From Brevibacillus gelatini (lineage in GTDB: Bacteria > Bacillota > Bacilli > Brevibacillales > Brevibacillaceae), in contig NZ_RHHS01000039.1 in assembly GCF_003710935.1 (NCBI RefSeq), forward strand, positions 100,878 to 164,877: a DNA stretch of 64,000 nt, given 5' to 3'. The translations under genes were made by a program, and so were the position numbers. Within the stretch, counting starts at the first letter, position 1, and each line of letters opens with the position of its first letter. Below are positions 45,791 through 54,727 of this stretch, piece by piece. Under the pieces are notes generated by a model, which worked only from the letters and a program-made list of their open reading frames with translations, was not told where the DNA came from and made no database searches.

Positions 45791-46698
45791 TTTCTCTCGC
45801 TCCCTTTCAGCAAAGTTTCCAGCACTGCCATTCTCGCTGCGACTCCGTTGGTTACTTGTTTTTGAATCAAGGATGTTTCGCATTCTACCAGATCGGTGTG
45901 AATTTCAACTCCGCGATTGACCGGGGCCGGATGCATGATGACCGCGCCTGGCTTCATCATTTTGGCCCGCTCAAGTGTGAGCCCGTATGACTTGTGGTAC
46001 TCTTCCTTGGAGACGTAGAGCGTTTCGGCATGGCGCTCCAGTTGTACGCGGAGCATCATTACGACGTCTGCTGTCTGAACCGCTTCCTCCATGCCGACAA
46101 CCTTGACGCCTTGCGGGGTTTGCGCTGGCATCATGGAAGGCGGGCCTGCGAGCATCAGATTCATGCCCAGCTTCGGCATGGCGTGCAGATGCGAGCCGAG
46201 CACACGGCTGTGACGCAGGTCTCCGATGATTGCGACCGTCAAGCCTTCCAGCATCCCGAACTGCTGCTTCATGGTCAGCAGGTCGAGCAGACATTGGGTC
46301 GGATGCTCGTTTGTTCCGTCGCCCGCGTTAACCAGCTTCAGGTCGACGCTTTGGGCGAGCTCTTGCAGCAGTCCTTCTTTTTTCGTGCGGATCACGGCTG
46401 CTTCCACGCCCATCGCTTCCAGCGTGCGGATCGTGTCGTACACCGTCTCGCCTTTTACGGTGGAGGAGGTTTCCGGAATGAAGTTCAACACATGTGCGCC
46501 AAGTCGCTTTTGTGCCACCTCGAACGAAAAACGGGTTCTGGTGCTGGCTTCAAAGAACAGGTTCGCCACAAAGCGGCCGTGCAGAATGTCGGCCTGCTCG
46601 CCCGGTCTCTCGGCCCAGTGCTGCGCGCGTTCCAGGAGCTGGACGATCTGTTGCTTGGACAAGTCTTTCAGGCCAATCAAGTGCGCTAGGTTGTTCAT
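45757..46698 (-). CDS. pyrB: Aspartate carbamoyltransferase catalytic subunit
   Basis: Commits carbamoyl phosphate to pyrimidines. The 313 aa protein has FFEASTRTRFSFEVA for the carbamoyl phosphate site, GDGTNEHPTQCLLDLLTM, and MHPAPVNRGVEI. No pyrI regulatory chain is present, as in Bacillus. GGAGG precedes the ATG. A PyrR attenuator lies upstream. Confidence 0.96.
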   Translation of the reverse strand: MNNLAHLIGLKDLSKQQIVQLLERAQHWAERPGEQADILHGRFVANLFFEASTRTRFSFEVAQKRLGAHVLNFIPETSSTVKGETVYDTIRTLEAMGVEAAVIRTKKEGLLQELAQSVDLKLVNAGDGTNEHPTQCLLDLLTMKQQFGMLEGLTVAIIGDLRHSRVLGSHLHAMPKLGMNLMLAGPPSMMPAQTPQGVKVVGMEEAVQTADVVMMLRVQLERHAETLYVSKEEYHKSYGLTLERAKMMKPGAVIMHPAPVNRGVEIHTDLVECETSLIQKQVTNGVAARMAVLETLLKGSERKWESSLETATY

Positions 46699-46739
46699 GG
46701 AAATCCCTCCGGTTACTCTGTTTTTTCCTGTTTTCTCGA

Positions 46740-46870
46740 AAGAAAAAGCTTCCTGTCATGCTCGCCTCTCGAAAGGCAAGCGAGACAAGAAGCCGATCCG
46801 GCGCCATTTTTGGGCAGCCAAAACAGCGTTCTCTGCCTTGCCAGCCTCTCGGGACTGGATTTAAAGGTAC
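46740..46870 (-). promoter_or_regulatory. PyrR attenuator 3, before pyrB
   Basis: On the minus strand: the PyrR-binding hairpin TTTAAATCCAGTCCCGAGAGG with CTGGCAAGG (46836-46867), then a long terminator stem at 46743-46793 (GCTTCTTGTCTCGCTTGCCT with its imperfect complement) and TTTTTC. UMP-bound PyrR should hold the first hairpin and let the terminator form. Confidence 0.92.
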
Positions 46871-46880
46871 GAGGAACGTT

Positions 46881-48215
46881 TTAGGCAATTTGTTTTTCGT
46901 CTTCGCGGGACGCTTCCCCCATCGCGGACTCTTTGCCCGGCAGGATGAGGTGCAGGAAGATTCCCAGGAAGGTGGAGAATGCGATATTGTCAATGGTCAG
47001 GTCGCTGAGCAGCCCGATTCCGGCAAAGCTGATTTTGTATCCGCCAATTCCCGTTACCAGAATGGCAGCCGCGACGATCATATTGCGTTTGTTGGCAAAA
47101 TCCACTTTGTTTTCGACGTACATCCGCAAGCCTTGCGCAGCGATAATCCCGAACAGAATGATGGAGACACCGCCGAGCACCGGAGTCGGGATTGTCATCA
47201 GCAGGGCGCTGATCTTGCCGATGAAGGCGAATATGATGGCAAATACCGCAGCAAGACCGATAACGGCTCTGCTGTATACGCGTGTGATAGCGAGCACCCC
47301 GATGTTTTCACCATAGGTCGTTGCAGGCGGTCCGCCGATGAAAGCCGCCAGGGAAGTAGCGATCCCATCCCCGAGCAGGCTGCGGTGCAGGCCCGGATTT
47401 TTCATCAGGTCGCGATCCATGACCTTGCTTGTTACCAAAAGGTGGCCCAGATGCTCGGCCAGGGTAACGAACGCGACTGGCGCGATGACGAGCGCGGCGA
47501 TCCAGGCTGAACCGTCACCGATGACACTCATCACTTCGCCCACCTTGAATGGCGGAGCGGCAAACCATTCTGCTTCCCTCAACTTTTGAAAATCAATCAG
47601 TCCAGGGTGACGCACGAGCGTGTACACATAACCGACGATAATTCCGATCAGGATGGGAATCAGACCAAGGAAGCCGCGCAGCAGCACCGCTGCCAGGATA
47701 GTCACCAGCATGGTCACGAGCGAAATTTCAATCGAGGTCAGCGAAATTTGCGGCTGGTTGTTGACGGTCACTTTCGTTGCCATATCTACCGCAACACCTG
47801 CCAGACTGAGCCCGATGACGACGATAACCGAGGCAATCACGACCGGAGGAAGCACTTTGTCCAGCCATTTGACCCCTGCCTTTTGCACGATGGCGGCTAC
47901 GACGATGTACACGATCCCTGACAGAAAACAGCCGAGCAAGGCCGTTCCGACTCCGTGCGACGCCGTTACTGCGATAATCGGACCGATGAAGGCGAAGGAC
48001 GAACCAAGGTAGTTCGGAATTTTTCCTTTGGTGATAAAGAGGAACAACAGCGTCCCGATCCCGCTCGTCAAAAGGGCGGTAGCGGCATCCAGTCCGGTCA
48101 GGATCGGCACCAGCACCGTTGCTCCGAACATCGCAAACAAGTGTTGAATGGACAGTGGCAACAAATTGGAAATATGTGGTATTTCGTCAACATCTACATA
48201 GTTTTTTTGGCTCAT
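46881..48215 (-). CDS. pyrP: Uracil permease (NCS2 family)
   Basis: Uracil-proton symporter in the cytoplasmic membrane, 444 aa and about 12-14 helices. The family features include the N-terminal YVDVDEIPHISNLLPLSIQHLFAMFGATVLVP, the gate-helix segment FVTLAEHLGHLL with the substrate Glu, and GGPPATTYGENIGVLAIT. It lies between pyrR and pyrB, each junction with an attenuator, as in Bacillus. Confidence 0.95.
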   Translation of the reverse strand: MSQKNYVDVDEIPHISNLLPLSIQHLFAMFGATVLVPILTGLDAATALLTSGIGTLLFLFITKGKIPNYLGSSFAFIGPIIAVTASHGVGTALLGCFLSGIVYIVVAAIVQKAGVKWLDKVLPPVVIASVIVVIGLSLAGVAVDMATKVTVNNQPQISLTSIEISLVTMLVTILAAVLLRGFLGLIPILIGIIVGYVYTLVRHPGLIDFQKLREAEWFAAPPFKVGEVMSVIGDGSAWIAALVIAPVAFVTLAEHLGHLLVTSKVMDRDLMKNPGLHRSLLGDGIATSLAAFIGGPPATTYGENIGVLAITRVYSRAVIGLAAVFAIIFAFIGKISALLMTIPTPVLGGVSIILFGIIAAQGLRMYVENKVDFANKRNMIVAAAILVTGIGGYKISFAGIGLLSDLTIDNIAFSTFLGIFLHLILPGKESAMGEASREDEKQIA

Positions 48216-48284
48216 GACTTTATCTTCCCCCTAAGCTTCTTTTTCTTTCTTCTCGTTGTCTTTCGCTTTTGTTCTGTTACAAAC

Positions 48285-48395
48285 AAAAAACCTCTTTGTG
48301 CGGACACAAAGAGGCCAGCTTCACCATGATGCGCATGGGAAGATTCCTGCCTCTTGTCGACCTCACGGGATCGCTATTAAAGAGGGTTCCTATAT
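48285..48395 (-). promoter_or_regulatory. PyrR attenuator 2, between pyrR and pyrP
   Basis: On the minus strand: the PyrR-binding core GCGATCCCGTGAGGTCGACAAG near 48353-48380, then terminator CCTCTTTGTG with CACAAAGAGG (48289-48314) and TTTTTTG. Confidence 0.92.
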
Positions 48396-48965
<570 letters not shown>

Positions 48966-48970
48966 TTACG

Positions 48971-49082
48971 AAAAAAGGCTCCTTGTCAGGAGACAAGAAG
49001 CCGCAGACAAAGAGGCCAGCTTGCGCCATGCCTGATTGTCGATCCGTGCCCTTGCCAGCCTCACTGGACTGGATTTAAAGGT
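48971..49082 (-). promoter_or_regulatory. PyrR attenuator 1, leader of pyrR
   Basis: On the minus strand: the binding hairpin TTTAAATCCAGTCCAGTGAGG with CTGGCAAGG (49052-49080), then terminator GGCTTCTTGTC with GACAAGGAGCC (48977-49002) and TTTTTT. Confidence 0.93.
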
Positions 49083-49099
49083 TCCTTTCGTCAATTAGG

Positions 49100-49128
49100 A
49101 TTATGTCACGAAACAAGCCCGGTGTCAA
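49100..49128 (-). promoter_or_regulatory. Sigma-A promoter of the pyr operon
   Basis: On the minus strand TTGACA (49123-49128) and CATAAT (49100-49105), 17 bases apart, placed just before the first attenuator. The upstream gene ends at 49145, only 17 bases from the -35. Confidence 0.9.
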
Positions 49129-49144
49129 CGCAATAGAAAGAAAT

Positions 49145-50488
49145 CTAACTATTCCAATAGACGGCGATCCATTCCGGCAAGTAGTTGGCGTAGTAGCCAA
49201 TATCTCCGGTAATGCCTTTGACCAACTCGCTTTCTTTTCCGTCTGCCTGATAGAAAAGCGAACCGCTATCGACCTGGTCGAGCCGCAGGAACAAAAGCTT
49301 GCTTCCATCCGGTGACGGAGACGGATAATAATCAGCTGTTTGCTCCGCACCTTTTGTCAGAGGCTGTTCTGCGCCGTTTGCATTCCTTGTCCAGATGCGT
49401 TGGCCAGGAACCATCATCTTGTCAGTATCAAACGCATGGTCTGTCGCTTTTCCTCTGGAGAAAAACAGCGTGTACGGCGGCTTTGCCGACCAGACCGGAT
49501 ACGTGTCCACGCTGTCAGCCGGACTCGCCGAGACGACTTTTCCGTCGCGACCTGCCAGCTTCAACTGTTTGTTTTTGGTCGCCATCCGGTCCGTACCGTC
49601 GATGAAGGCGAGCTGCTGGCTGTTCGCCGTCCAGGCGAGCCACTGCGGGTAAGCCAAGCCTGTGCCCAGCTCGATCGGCTTTTTCGCTGGCTGCTTCAAG
49701 TTAAACAACTGGATCGGCACGCCGTCCGCAGACAGCGAAGCGGCGTTGTATTGCACATAGTAGGCGACAAGTTGACCGTCGGGCGATACCTTCATCCCCG
49801 TGGCCGCCAGCCCGTAGATGTCTTCTTCGCCATTGGGCGGTTCCGCAATCGGATAAGCAGCCAATGGCTGTCCGGCCAGATTTTGCAGGACGAGAGTCAT
49901 CGGACGGTTTTTCGCCGCCGCTGTGGAAGTCAAAAGCGCTTCTCCGTCCGGCATCCAGGTGAAGTCGTAAAATTCGGCAGGCGTCTCGGCTCCTGCAACC
50001 ACTTCTCCATTGTCGCGGATGTCTTTGAGCACGAGCAAGGTTCGCGACTGCTCGCCGCTACCGATCTCGACGGTATAAGCCACCTGGTTTCTTTTCGGCG
50101 ACCATTTCGGCACGCCTGTCACGGGCCTGTCGTCGAGCTGAACCGCTCCGCTGCCATCCGCGCGGACGAGCCACAAGTAGCCGGGAGCAGAATAACGGCT
50201 ATCTCCTTTGTATTGCACGAACAAAAGCCATTGGCCATCACCGGACCAGCCGACGATTTCCGCCAGCCCGTCTTTCGTAATCGGCTTTGGCGTGCTGTTT
50301 TTGTCCTGCAGATTCAAAACAAACAACTGCTGATTGCTCGTAAAGGCGATTTGCGCCGGGACGGTCACTTCCTTGTTGCTTCTCGTCGGAAGTTCCCTCT
50401 GTTCGGCCGCCAGGGACTGCCCGCCCGCAAGCGTCAGCATGCCGAGCATCGCCGCCACACAAGTTACTTTGCGCCATGTTCCCTTCAT
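49145..50488 (-). CDS. TolB-like beta-propeller exported protein
   Basis: 447 aa. Residues 1-28 are a signal peptide (CVAAMLGMLTLAGGQSLAA). The rest is built of repeating blades ending in W-S/T-x-D/N-G/S-x-x-L motifs: VGWSGDGQWLLFVQ, PKWSPKRNQVAYTV, FTWMPDGEALLTS, MKVSPDGQLVAYY, LAWTANSQQLAFI and PSPSPDGSKLLFL. This is the WD40-like/TolB propeller pattern. There is no Tol system in Firmicutes, so the role is unknown. The gene lacks its own terminator before the pyr promoter. Confidence 0.82.
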   Translation of the reverse strand: MKGTWRKVTCVAAMLGMLTLAGGQSLAAEQRELPTRSNKEVTVPAQIAFTSNQQLFVLNLQDKNSTPKPITKDGLAEIVGWSGDGQWLLFVQYKGDSRYSAPGYLWLVRADGSGAVQLDDRPVTGVPKWSPKRNQVAYTVEIGSGEQSRTLLVLKDIRDNGEVVAGAETPAEFYDFTWMPDGEALLTSTAAAKNRPMTLVLQNLAGQPLAAYPIAEPPNGEEDIYGLAATGMKVSPDGQLVAYYVQYNAASLSADGVPIQLFNLKQPAKKPIELGTGLAYPQWLAWTANSQQLAFIDGTDRMATKNKQLKLAGRDGKVVSASPADSVDTYPVWSAKPPYTLFFSRGKATDHAFDTDKMMVPGQRIWTRNANGAEQPLTKGAEQTADYYPSPSPDGSKLLFLRLDQVDSGSLFYQADGKESELVKGITGDIGYYANYLPEWIAVYWNS

Positions 50489-50515
50489 CGAATCCTCTCC
50501 TCACCAGGACAGTAT

Positions 50516-50560
50516 TTGAAAAAAACGCCAGAAAAAGCGGCTTCCTTCTTCTAGCGTTTT
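50516..50560 (-). terminator. Terminator between the VOC gene and the propeller gene
   Basis: On the minus strand AAAACGCTAGAA pairs with TTCTGGCGTTTT (one G-U pair), followed by a run of T. Confidence 0.82.
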
Positions 50561-50585
50561 CGCATCGCAAAACCTTTATGTGCAA

Positions 50586-50987
50586 TCACAAGCTAGCAGG
50601 GGCAAGCAGCAAAAAGCGGTTGCCGTACAAATCCTCAAAAATTGCTTCCGTCCCGTAGACGACTTCGACAGGCTCGCTGACAAACTTCACGCCGCGCTCG
50701 CGCATCGTTTCATACGTCTGCCAAAAATCGTCCGTCTCCCATACCCACATCGGGTTTTTGCCAACAGCCGCAAGCATCTCCCGGGCGATTTCCTCCCGAT
50801 GCCAATGGGTAGGATCATGCAGCACGATCTCCGGCTCCTGACCGGGAAGGCCGACCGTCAACCAGCGCGAGCCGTCGTCCATGCGCGTATCCATCCGTTT
50901 TTCAAAGCCGAGCTTTTCCGTGTAAAACTGCAGAGCTTCCTCGCAATCGCGAACGTACAGTGTCACATGCGCCAGTCTTTTCAGCAC
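50586..50987 (-). CDS. VOC family (glyoxalase/dioxygenase-fold) protein
   Basis: 133 aa, one VOC module: AHVTLYVRDCEEALQFYTEKLGFEKR with the metal His, then WLTVGLPGQEPEIVLHDP, and FEDLYGNRFLLLAP with the C-terminal Glu-Asp-Pro-like segment. Similar Bacillus proteins are annotated as glyoxalase or bleomycin-resistance types without proven substrate. It lies 21 bases beyond the pseudouridine synthase gene on the same strand. Confidence 0.85.
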   Translation of the reverse strand: MLKRLAHVTLYVRDCEEALQFYTEKLGFEKRMDTRMDDGSRWLTVGLPGQEPEIVLHDPTHWHREEIAREMLAAVGKNPMWVWETDDFWQTYETMRERGVKFVSEPVEVVYGTEAIFEDLYGNRFLLLAPASL

Positions 50988-51008
50988 TTGCCTTCCTCCC
51001 GTCTCTTT

Positions 51009-51938
51009 TTAAGCCTGTCTGAGAAAATCTATAAGATCGGTCAAATCTTTTGGCATCGGCGCCTCGAACTCCAGCCGCTCCTGCGTGCGCGGATGGGTGA
51101 AGCCGAGCGTCTTCGCATGCAGGGCCTGTCCGTCGATCTCCAGCGTGTTTTTCGGTCCGTACTTCGGATCGCCCGCCAGCGGATAGCCAATGTATTTCAT
51201 GTGGACGCGAATCTGGTGCGTTCGGCCCGTCTCCAGCTTCAACTCCACCAGCGTGTATTCCTTGAAGCGCTCCAGCACGATAAAATGCGTCACCGCAGGT
51301 TTGCTGTTTTCAAAGACGACCGCCATCTGCTGGCGATTTTTCGGATCGCGTCCGATCGGCGCGTCGATCGTCCCCATCTCGTGCGGAATGACCCCATGGA
51401 CGATCGCGACATACGTGCGCGTCACAGAGTGATCCTTCAACTGTTCAGCCAGGCCGATATGCGCCTTGTCATTCTTTGCGACCATCAGCAGCCCTGACGT
51501 GTCCTTGTCGATGCGGTGCACGATTCCCGGGCGAAGGACGCCGTTAATGCCGGACAAATCTTTGCAGTGCGCCAAAAGTCCGTTGACGAGCGTGCCGCTG
51601 TAATGCCCCGGAGCCGGGTGCACGACCAGTCCGCGCGGCTTGTTGACGACGACGACATCGCTGTCCTCGTAGATAATCTCAAGCGGCATCGGCTCCGGCT
51701 TGATCGCCATTTCCTTTGGCGGCGGAACGCGCAGCGTAACCTCGTCTTCTGTCTGCAGCTTGTAGTTGTTCTTGACCGGCTCCCCGTTTACCGTTACGCG
51801 GCCTTCCTTGATCCACGCCTGCACCTGCGAGCGCGACCAGTCTTCATTTTGCAGCGTGATGAACTTGTCGATCCGCTCGCCTGCATCCTCAGGCTCCACG
51901 TTCCAATCATAACGTTCAAACAATTGCGTGTCGTTCAT
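51009..51938 (-). CDS. RluD-type ribosomal large subunit pseudouridine synthase
   Basis: 309 aa RluA-family enzyme. An N-terminal S4 domain (RIDKFITLQNEDWSRSQVQAWIKEGRVTVNGEPV) precedes the catalytic domain, with VVNKPRGLVVHPAPGHYSGTLVNGL, the catalytic Asp in HRIDKDTSGLLMVAKN, and ETGRTHQIRVHM. It corresponds to Bacillus YlyB, next to lspA as in many Firmicutes. GAGGAG precedes the ATG. Confidence 0.93.
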   Translation of the reverse strand: MNDTQLFERYDWNVEPEDAGERIDKFITLQNEDWSRSQVQAWIKEGRVTVNGEPVKNNYKLQTEDEVTLRVPPPKEMAIKPEPMPLEIIYEDSDVVVVNKPRGLVVHPAPGHYSGTLVNGLLAHCKDLSGINGVLRPGIVHRIDKDTSGLLMVAKNDKAHIGLAEQLKDHSVTRTYVAIVHGVIPHEMGTIDAPIGRDPKNRQQMAVVFENSKPAVTHFIVLERFKEYTLVELKLETGRTHQIRVHMKYIGYPLAGDPKYGPKNTLEIDGQALHAKTLGFTHPRTQERLEFEAPMPKDLTDLIDFLRQA

Positions 51939-51995
51939 GTTTGTCTCCTCACAAAGTTACTGTCCGTACTCGTCTAGTATCACCGAAAAACAGCA

Positions 51996-52448
51996 TTACC
52001 GTCCGCTTTTCCTGCCTTCCAGGAAAACATCCAGCAGCAAAATGCCGACGCCGATGGTAATGGCCATGTCCGCGACGTTGAAAATCGGGAAGTTAATCAG
52101 GGTGAAATCCAAAAAGTCCACGACTTGTCCAGTCGTTGCACGGTCGATAAAATTACCGATGGCTCCGCCCAACACGAGGGACAATGCCAGAGATGCCCGC
52201 GGCTGTTTTTTGCCAAGGCGAATCAGCGAAACCACAATGCCGACGACGACGACAACCGTAATGACAATAAAGAGCCAGCGCTGATTTTGCAAAATGCCAA
52301 ACGCGGCCCCCATGTTGCGGTGCGAGGTGAGATGAAACACATCCGCGATCAGCGGGATGGATTCTCCCCGCTCCATATTGTTCACTACAAGGTGCTTGGT
52401 CCACTGATCCAGTCCGATAATCACAGCCGCAATTAGAAAATACAACAA
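51996..52448 (-). CDS. lspA: Lipoprotein signal peptidase
   Basis: Membrane aspartic protease that removes lipoprotein signal peptides; 150 aa and four helices. Signatures: GLDQWTKHLVV, SHRNMGAAFGI, GGAIGNFIDR (catalytic Asp) and FNVADMAI (second catalytic Asp). The start is proposed as TTG at 52448 because GGAGG lies 8 bases upstream and LYFLIAAV matches the family N-terminus; an in-frame ATG at 52466 has no ribosome site. It adjoins the pseudouridine synthase gene. Confidence 0.92.
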   Translation of the reverse strand: MLYFLIAAVIIGLDQWTKHLVVNNMERGESIPLIADVFHLTSHRNMGAAFGILQNQRWLFIVITVVVVVGIVVSLIRLGKKQPRASLALSLVLGGAIGNFIDRATTGQVVDFLDFTLINFPIFNVADMAITIGVGILLLDVFLEGRKSGR

Positions 52449-52522
52449 TGGAATGTCCTCCTTCATCTGCTTCGACCAGCCATGAAAACACAATGTCAAA
52501 TGCTCATTTTACCAGAGTGCGC

Positions 52523-53164
52523 TTACGTGAACAAGCGCCTCGCCTTTTTGTACAGCCGATACCCTTTGCGCACCCCGTTGAGCACCCACAACGGGATTTT
52601 CCAGCCCCGATCCTTCAAAAACGGAAGGTATATCTTGTAGTACGCCTTGCGCAAATCCCGCCACTTGCTGTCCGGAACGTTCTTGTAGTAGTCCGAGACG
52701 TCAATAAGATACCCCCGCCCCCGGTCCATCAGCACGTTTTTGCCGTGGACGTCGTGCGGGTACAGCCCTTTTTCGCGCGCTTCCTTCAATGCCTGCTCCA
52801 CGTCCTCGATCACCTGGGGCGGGATCGGGATGCCAAAGCGAACGCAGTCGAACAGGGAAATGCCGTTGACTCGCTTGATGACGAGATAGCGTTCGCCATA
52901 GTCGTACATCATCGGAAACGAGCGCGTCTTTCCGAGCTTCTTGTACACCTCGATCTCCTGCTCCCAGCCTGGTCGGCCAGGCGCGTACAGCTTGATGACC
53001 ACACGCGGATAGTCGGGATGGGCAAAGACAGCGGCGTAATTGCCGGTACCGACCAACTCCCACGGATAGGGCGTGTGCAAGACAACGACAGGATCGACAG
53101 GCGACTGGCTTTCTACCTTTACTTCTTTCAAAAAAGCTTGCAACACTTCTCGGTCAATGCGCAT
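52523..53164 (-). CDS. Small protein-kinase-fold protein
   Basis: 213 aa, a compact kinase-like fold. Visible elements are the VGTGNYAAVFAHPDYPRVVIKLY nucleotide loop and Lys, EIEVYKKLG, a hinge at YLVIKRVNGISLFD, the catalytic-loop equivalent YPHDVHGKNVLM (Asp and Asn), and LIDVSDYYK for the metal Asp. It lacks activation-segment and C-lobe extensions, so it resembles RIO-type or aminoglycoside/LPS kinase groups more than PrkC. The substrate is unknown. It lies at the downstream border of the glycan cluster but has 120 bases between, including a terminator. Confidence 0.78.
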   Translation of the reverse strand: MRIDREVLQAFLKEVKVESQSPVDPVVVLHTPYPWELVGTGNYAAVFAHPDYPRVVIKLYAPGRPGWEQEIEVYKKLGKTRSFPMMYDYGERYLVIKRVNGISLFDCVRFGIPIPPQVIEDVEQALKEAREKGLYPHDVHGKNVLMDRGRGYLIDVSDYYKNVPDSKWRDLRKAYYKIYLPFLKDRGWKIPLWVLNGVRKGYRLYKKARRLFT

Positions 53165-53237
53165 AGGTCCCCATCTTTCATCTTATATACCGACTTCATA
53201 AGTTGATTCTAGCAAAACTCCAGACGGACCGTAAACG

Positions 53238-53275
53238 CAAAAAGAAGAACGATGCAGCTTCGTGCCCGTTCTTCC
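53238..53275 (-). terminator. Terminator ending the glycan cluster
   Basis: On the minus strand GAAGAACG and CGTTCTTC form an 8-base stem with a 15-base loop, followed by TTTTT. Confidence 0.8.
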
Positions 53276-53285
53276 TGACAACTTT

Positions 53286-54710
53286 TCATACATTGATTTC
53301 CGAAAACCAGTCCTGGATCGCTTCCTGCAGCCTGGAAAGCGCGGTCGCGTTCGTCGCTTCGCAGTAGATGCGCACCAGCGGCTCCGTGCCCGAAGGACGA
53401 ATGAGCACCCAGTGCCCTTCTTCCAGAAGCAGCTTGATCCCGTCCATTCTGTTGATTCCTTGCACCGCATACGGTCCGACCCTTGCAGGCGGCGTCGTCA
53501 CCATTTGCGAGATCCACTTGTCTTTTTCCGCAAGCCGCATGTCGAGGCGCGTATGGAACAGCTCGCCGAATTGATCGTACAGCTCACGCAAAATCTGGTC
53601 GATCTCCTTGTTTTCGTGGGCGACCAGTTCTGCAAGCAGCAGATTGATGAGTACCCCGTCTTTTTCCGGGATATGGCCGAGTATACTGGCCCCTCCGCTC
53701 TCTTCTCCACCGATCAGGACGTCTCCCTTGCGCATTTGCTCCCCGATGTACTTGAAGCCGACTGGCGTCTCTACCAACTCCAGCCCGTAATGCTCTGCCA
53801 TGCGGTCGAGCAAATGCGTCGTCGCTACCGTGCGAACGATTCGCCCGGTCAGCTTGCGGTTTTTCACCAGATGATGGGTCAGCAGGACGAGTACATCGTT
53901 TGGCGGAATGTACTGTCCAAACCGATCCACGACGCCGAACCGATCCGCGTCGCCGTCATTGGCAAGCCCCAGCGTCGCCTTGCGCTCCAGCACTTCTTTT
54001 TTCAGCAAGCCGAGGTGCCTGTCGTTTGGCTCGGGCAAATCTCCGCCGAAAGCCGCGTCGGGCGTTTCCCGGATTGCGGCCGTCTTTACCCCGGCTTCCG
54101 CGAGAAGCGAGCTGACATACCCCATGCCTGCCCCGTGCATCGCGTCTACCACGACATGCAGGGACGCCCCGCGCAAAATGTCCAGGTTGACCATGCGCCG
54201 CAGGTGCGCCTCGTAATGGGGGCGCAGCACGATCACTTGCAAGAGCCCGTCACTGGCCGCATCTGCCAAAGATACCGTCGGCACCTTTTCGGCGGATGCG
54301 ATCTCGTTGATCCACGCTTCCAGACGGGCGGTGATTTCGGGCGTCGCCGGGCCTGCGTACTCGGGAATGTACTTGATGCCGTTGTATTCAGGCGGATTGT
54401 GGCTGGCGGTGACCATGATCGCTCCGCTGGCCGCAAAATGCTTGACCCCGAAGGCGACAGCAGGCGTCGGGGCCGCCTCGTTGACCAGGTAGGAGCGGAT
54501 CTTGTTTGCCACAAGCACGCTGACAATTTCCTCGGCGAATCGCCGACCGAGAAAACGCGTGTCATGCCCGACCAGAATGGGCTGGTCCTGCTGGCCGATT
54601 TCTTTTGTATAGCTAGCGATAGCTTGCGCGACGATGCGGACATTTTCCATCGTAAAGCCGTCCGCCACGATGTCTCGCCAGCCGTCTGTACCGAAACGGA
54701 TTGCGGTCAT
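53286..54710 (-). CDS. Phosphoglucomutase/phosphomannomutase family protein
   Basis: 474 aa alpha-D-phosphohexomutase with intact catalytic elements: RFGTDGWRDIV, phosphoserine loop TASHNPPEYNGIKYIP (Ser near 103), metal loop NDGDADRFGVVD, sugar loop GEESGGAS, and phosphate loop RPSGTEPLVRIY. It would interconvert glucose 1- and 6-phosphate (or mannose analogues). It ends the five-gene carbohydrate cluster, 17 bases after the GH15 gene. Confidence 0.93.
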   Translation of the reverse strand: MTAIRFGTDGWRDIVADGFTMENVRIVAQAIASYTKEIGQQDQPILVGHDTRFLGRRFAEEIVSVLVANKIRSYLVNEAAPTPAVAFGVKHFAASGAIMVTASHNPPEYNGIKYIPEYAGPATPEITARLEAWINEIASAEKVPTVSLADAASDGLLQVIVLRPHYEAHLRRMVNLDILRGASLHVVVDAMHGAGMGYVSSLLAEAGVKTAAIRETPDAAFGGDLPEPNDRHLGLLKKEVLERKATLGLANDGDADRFGVVDRFGQYIPPNDVLVLLTHHLVKNRKLTGRIVRTVATTHLLDRMAEHYGLELVETPVGFKYIGEQMRKGDVLIGGEESGGASILGHIPEKDGVLINLLLAELVAHENKEIDQILRELYDQFGELFHTRLDMRLAEKDKWISQMVTTPPARVGPYAVQGINRMDGIKLLLEEGHWVLIRPSGTEPLVRIYCEATNATALSRLQEAIQDWFSEINV

Positions 54711-54727
54711 CTTCCTCTCTCCCCTCG

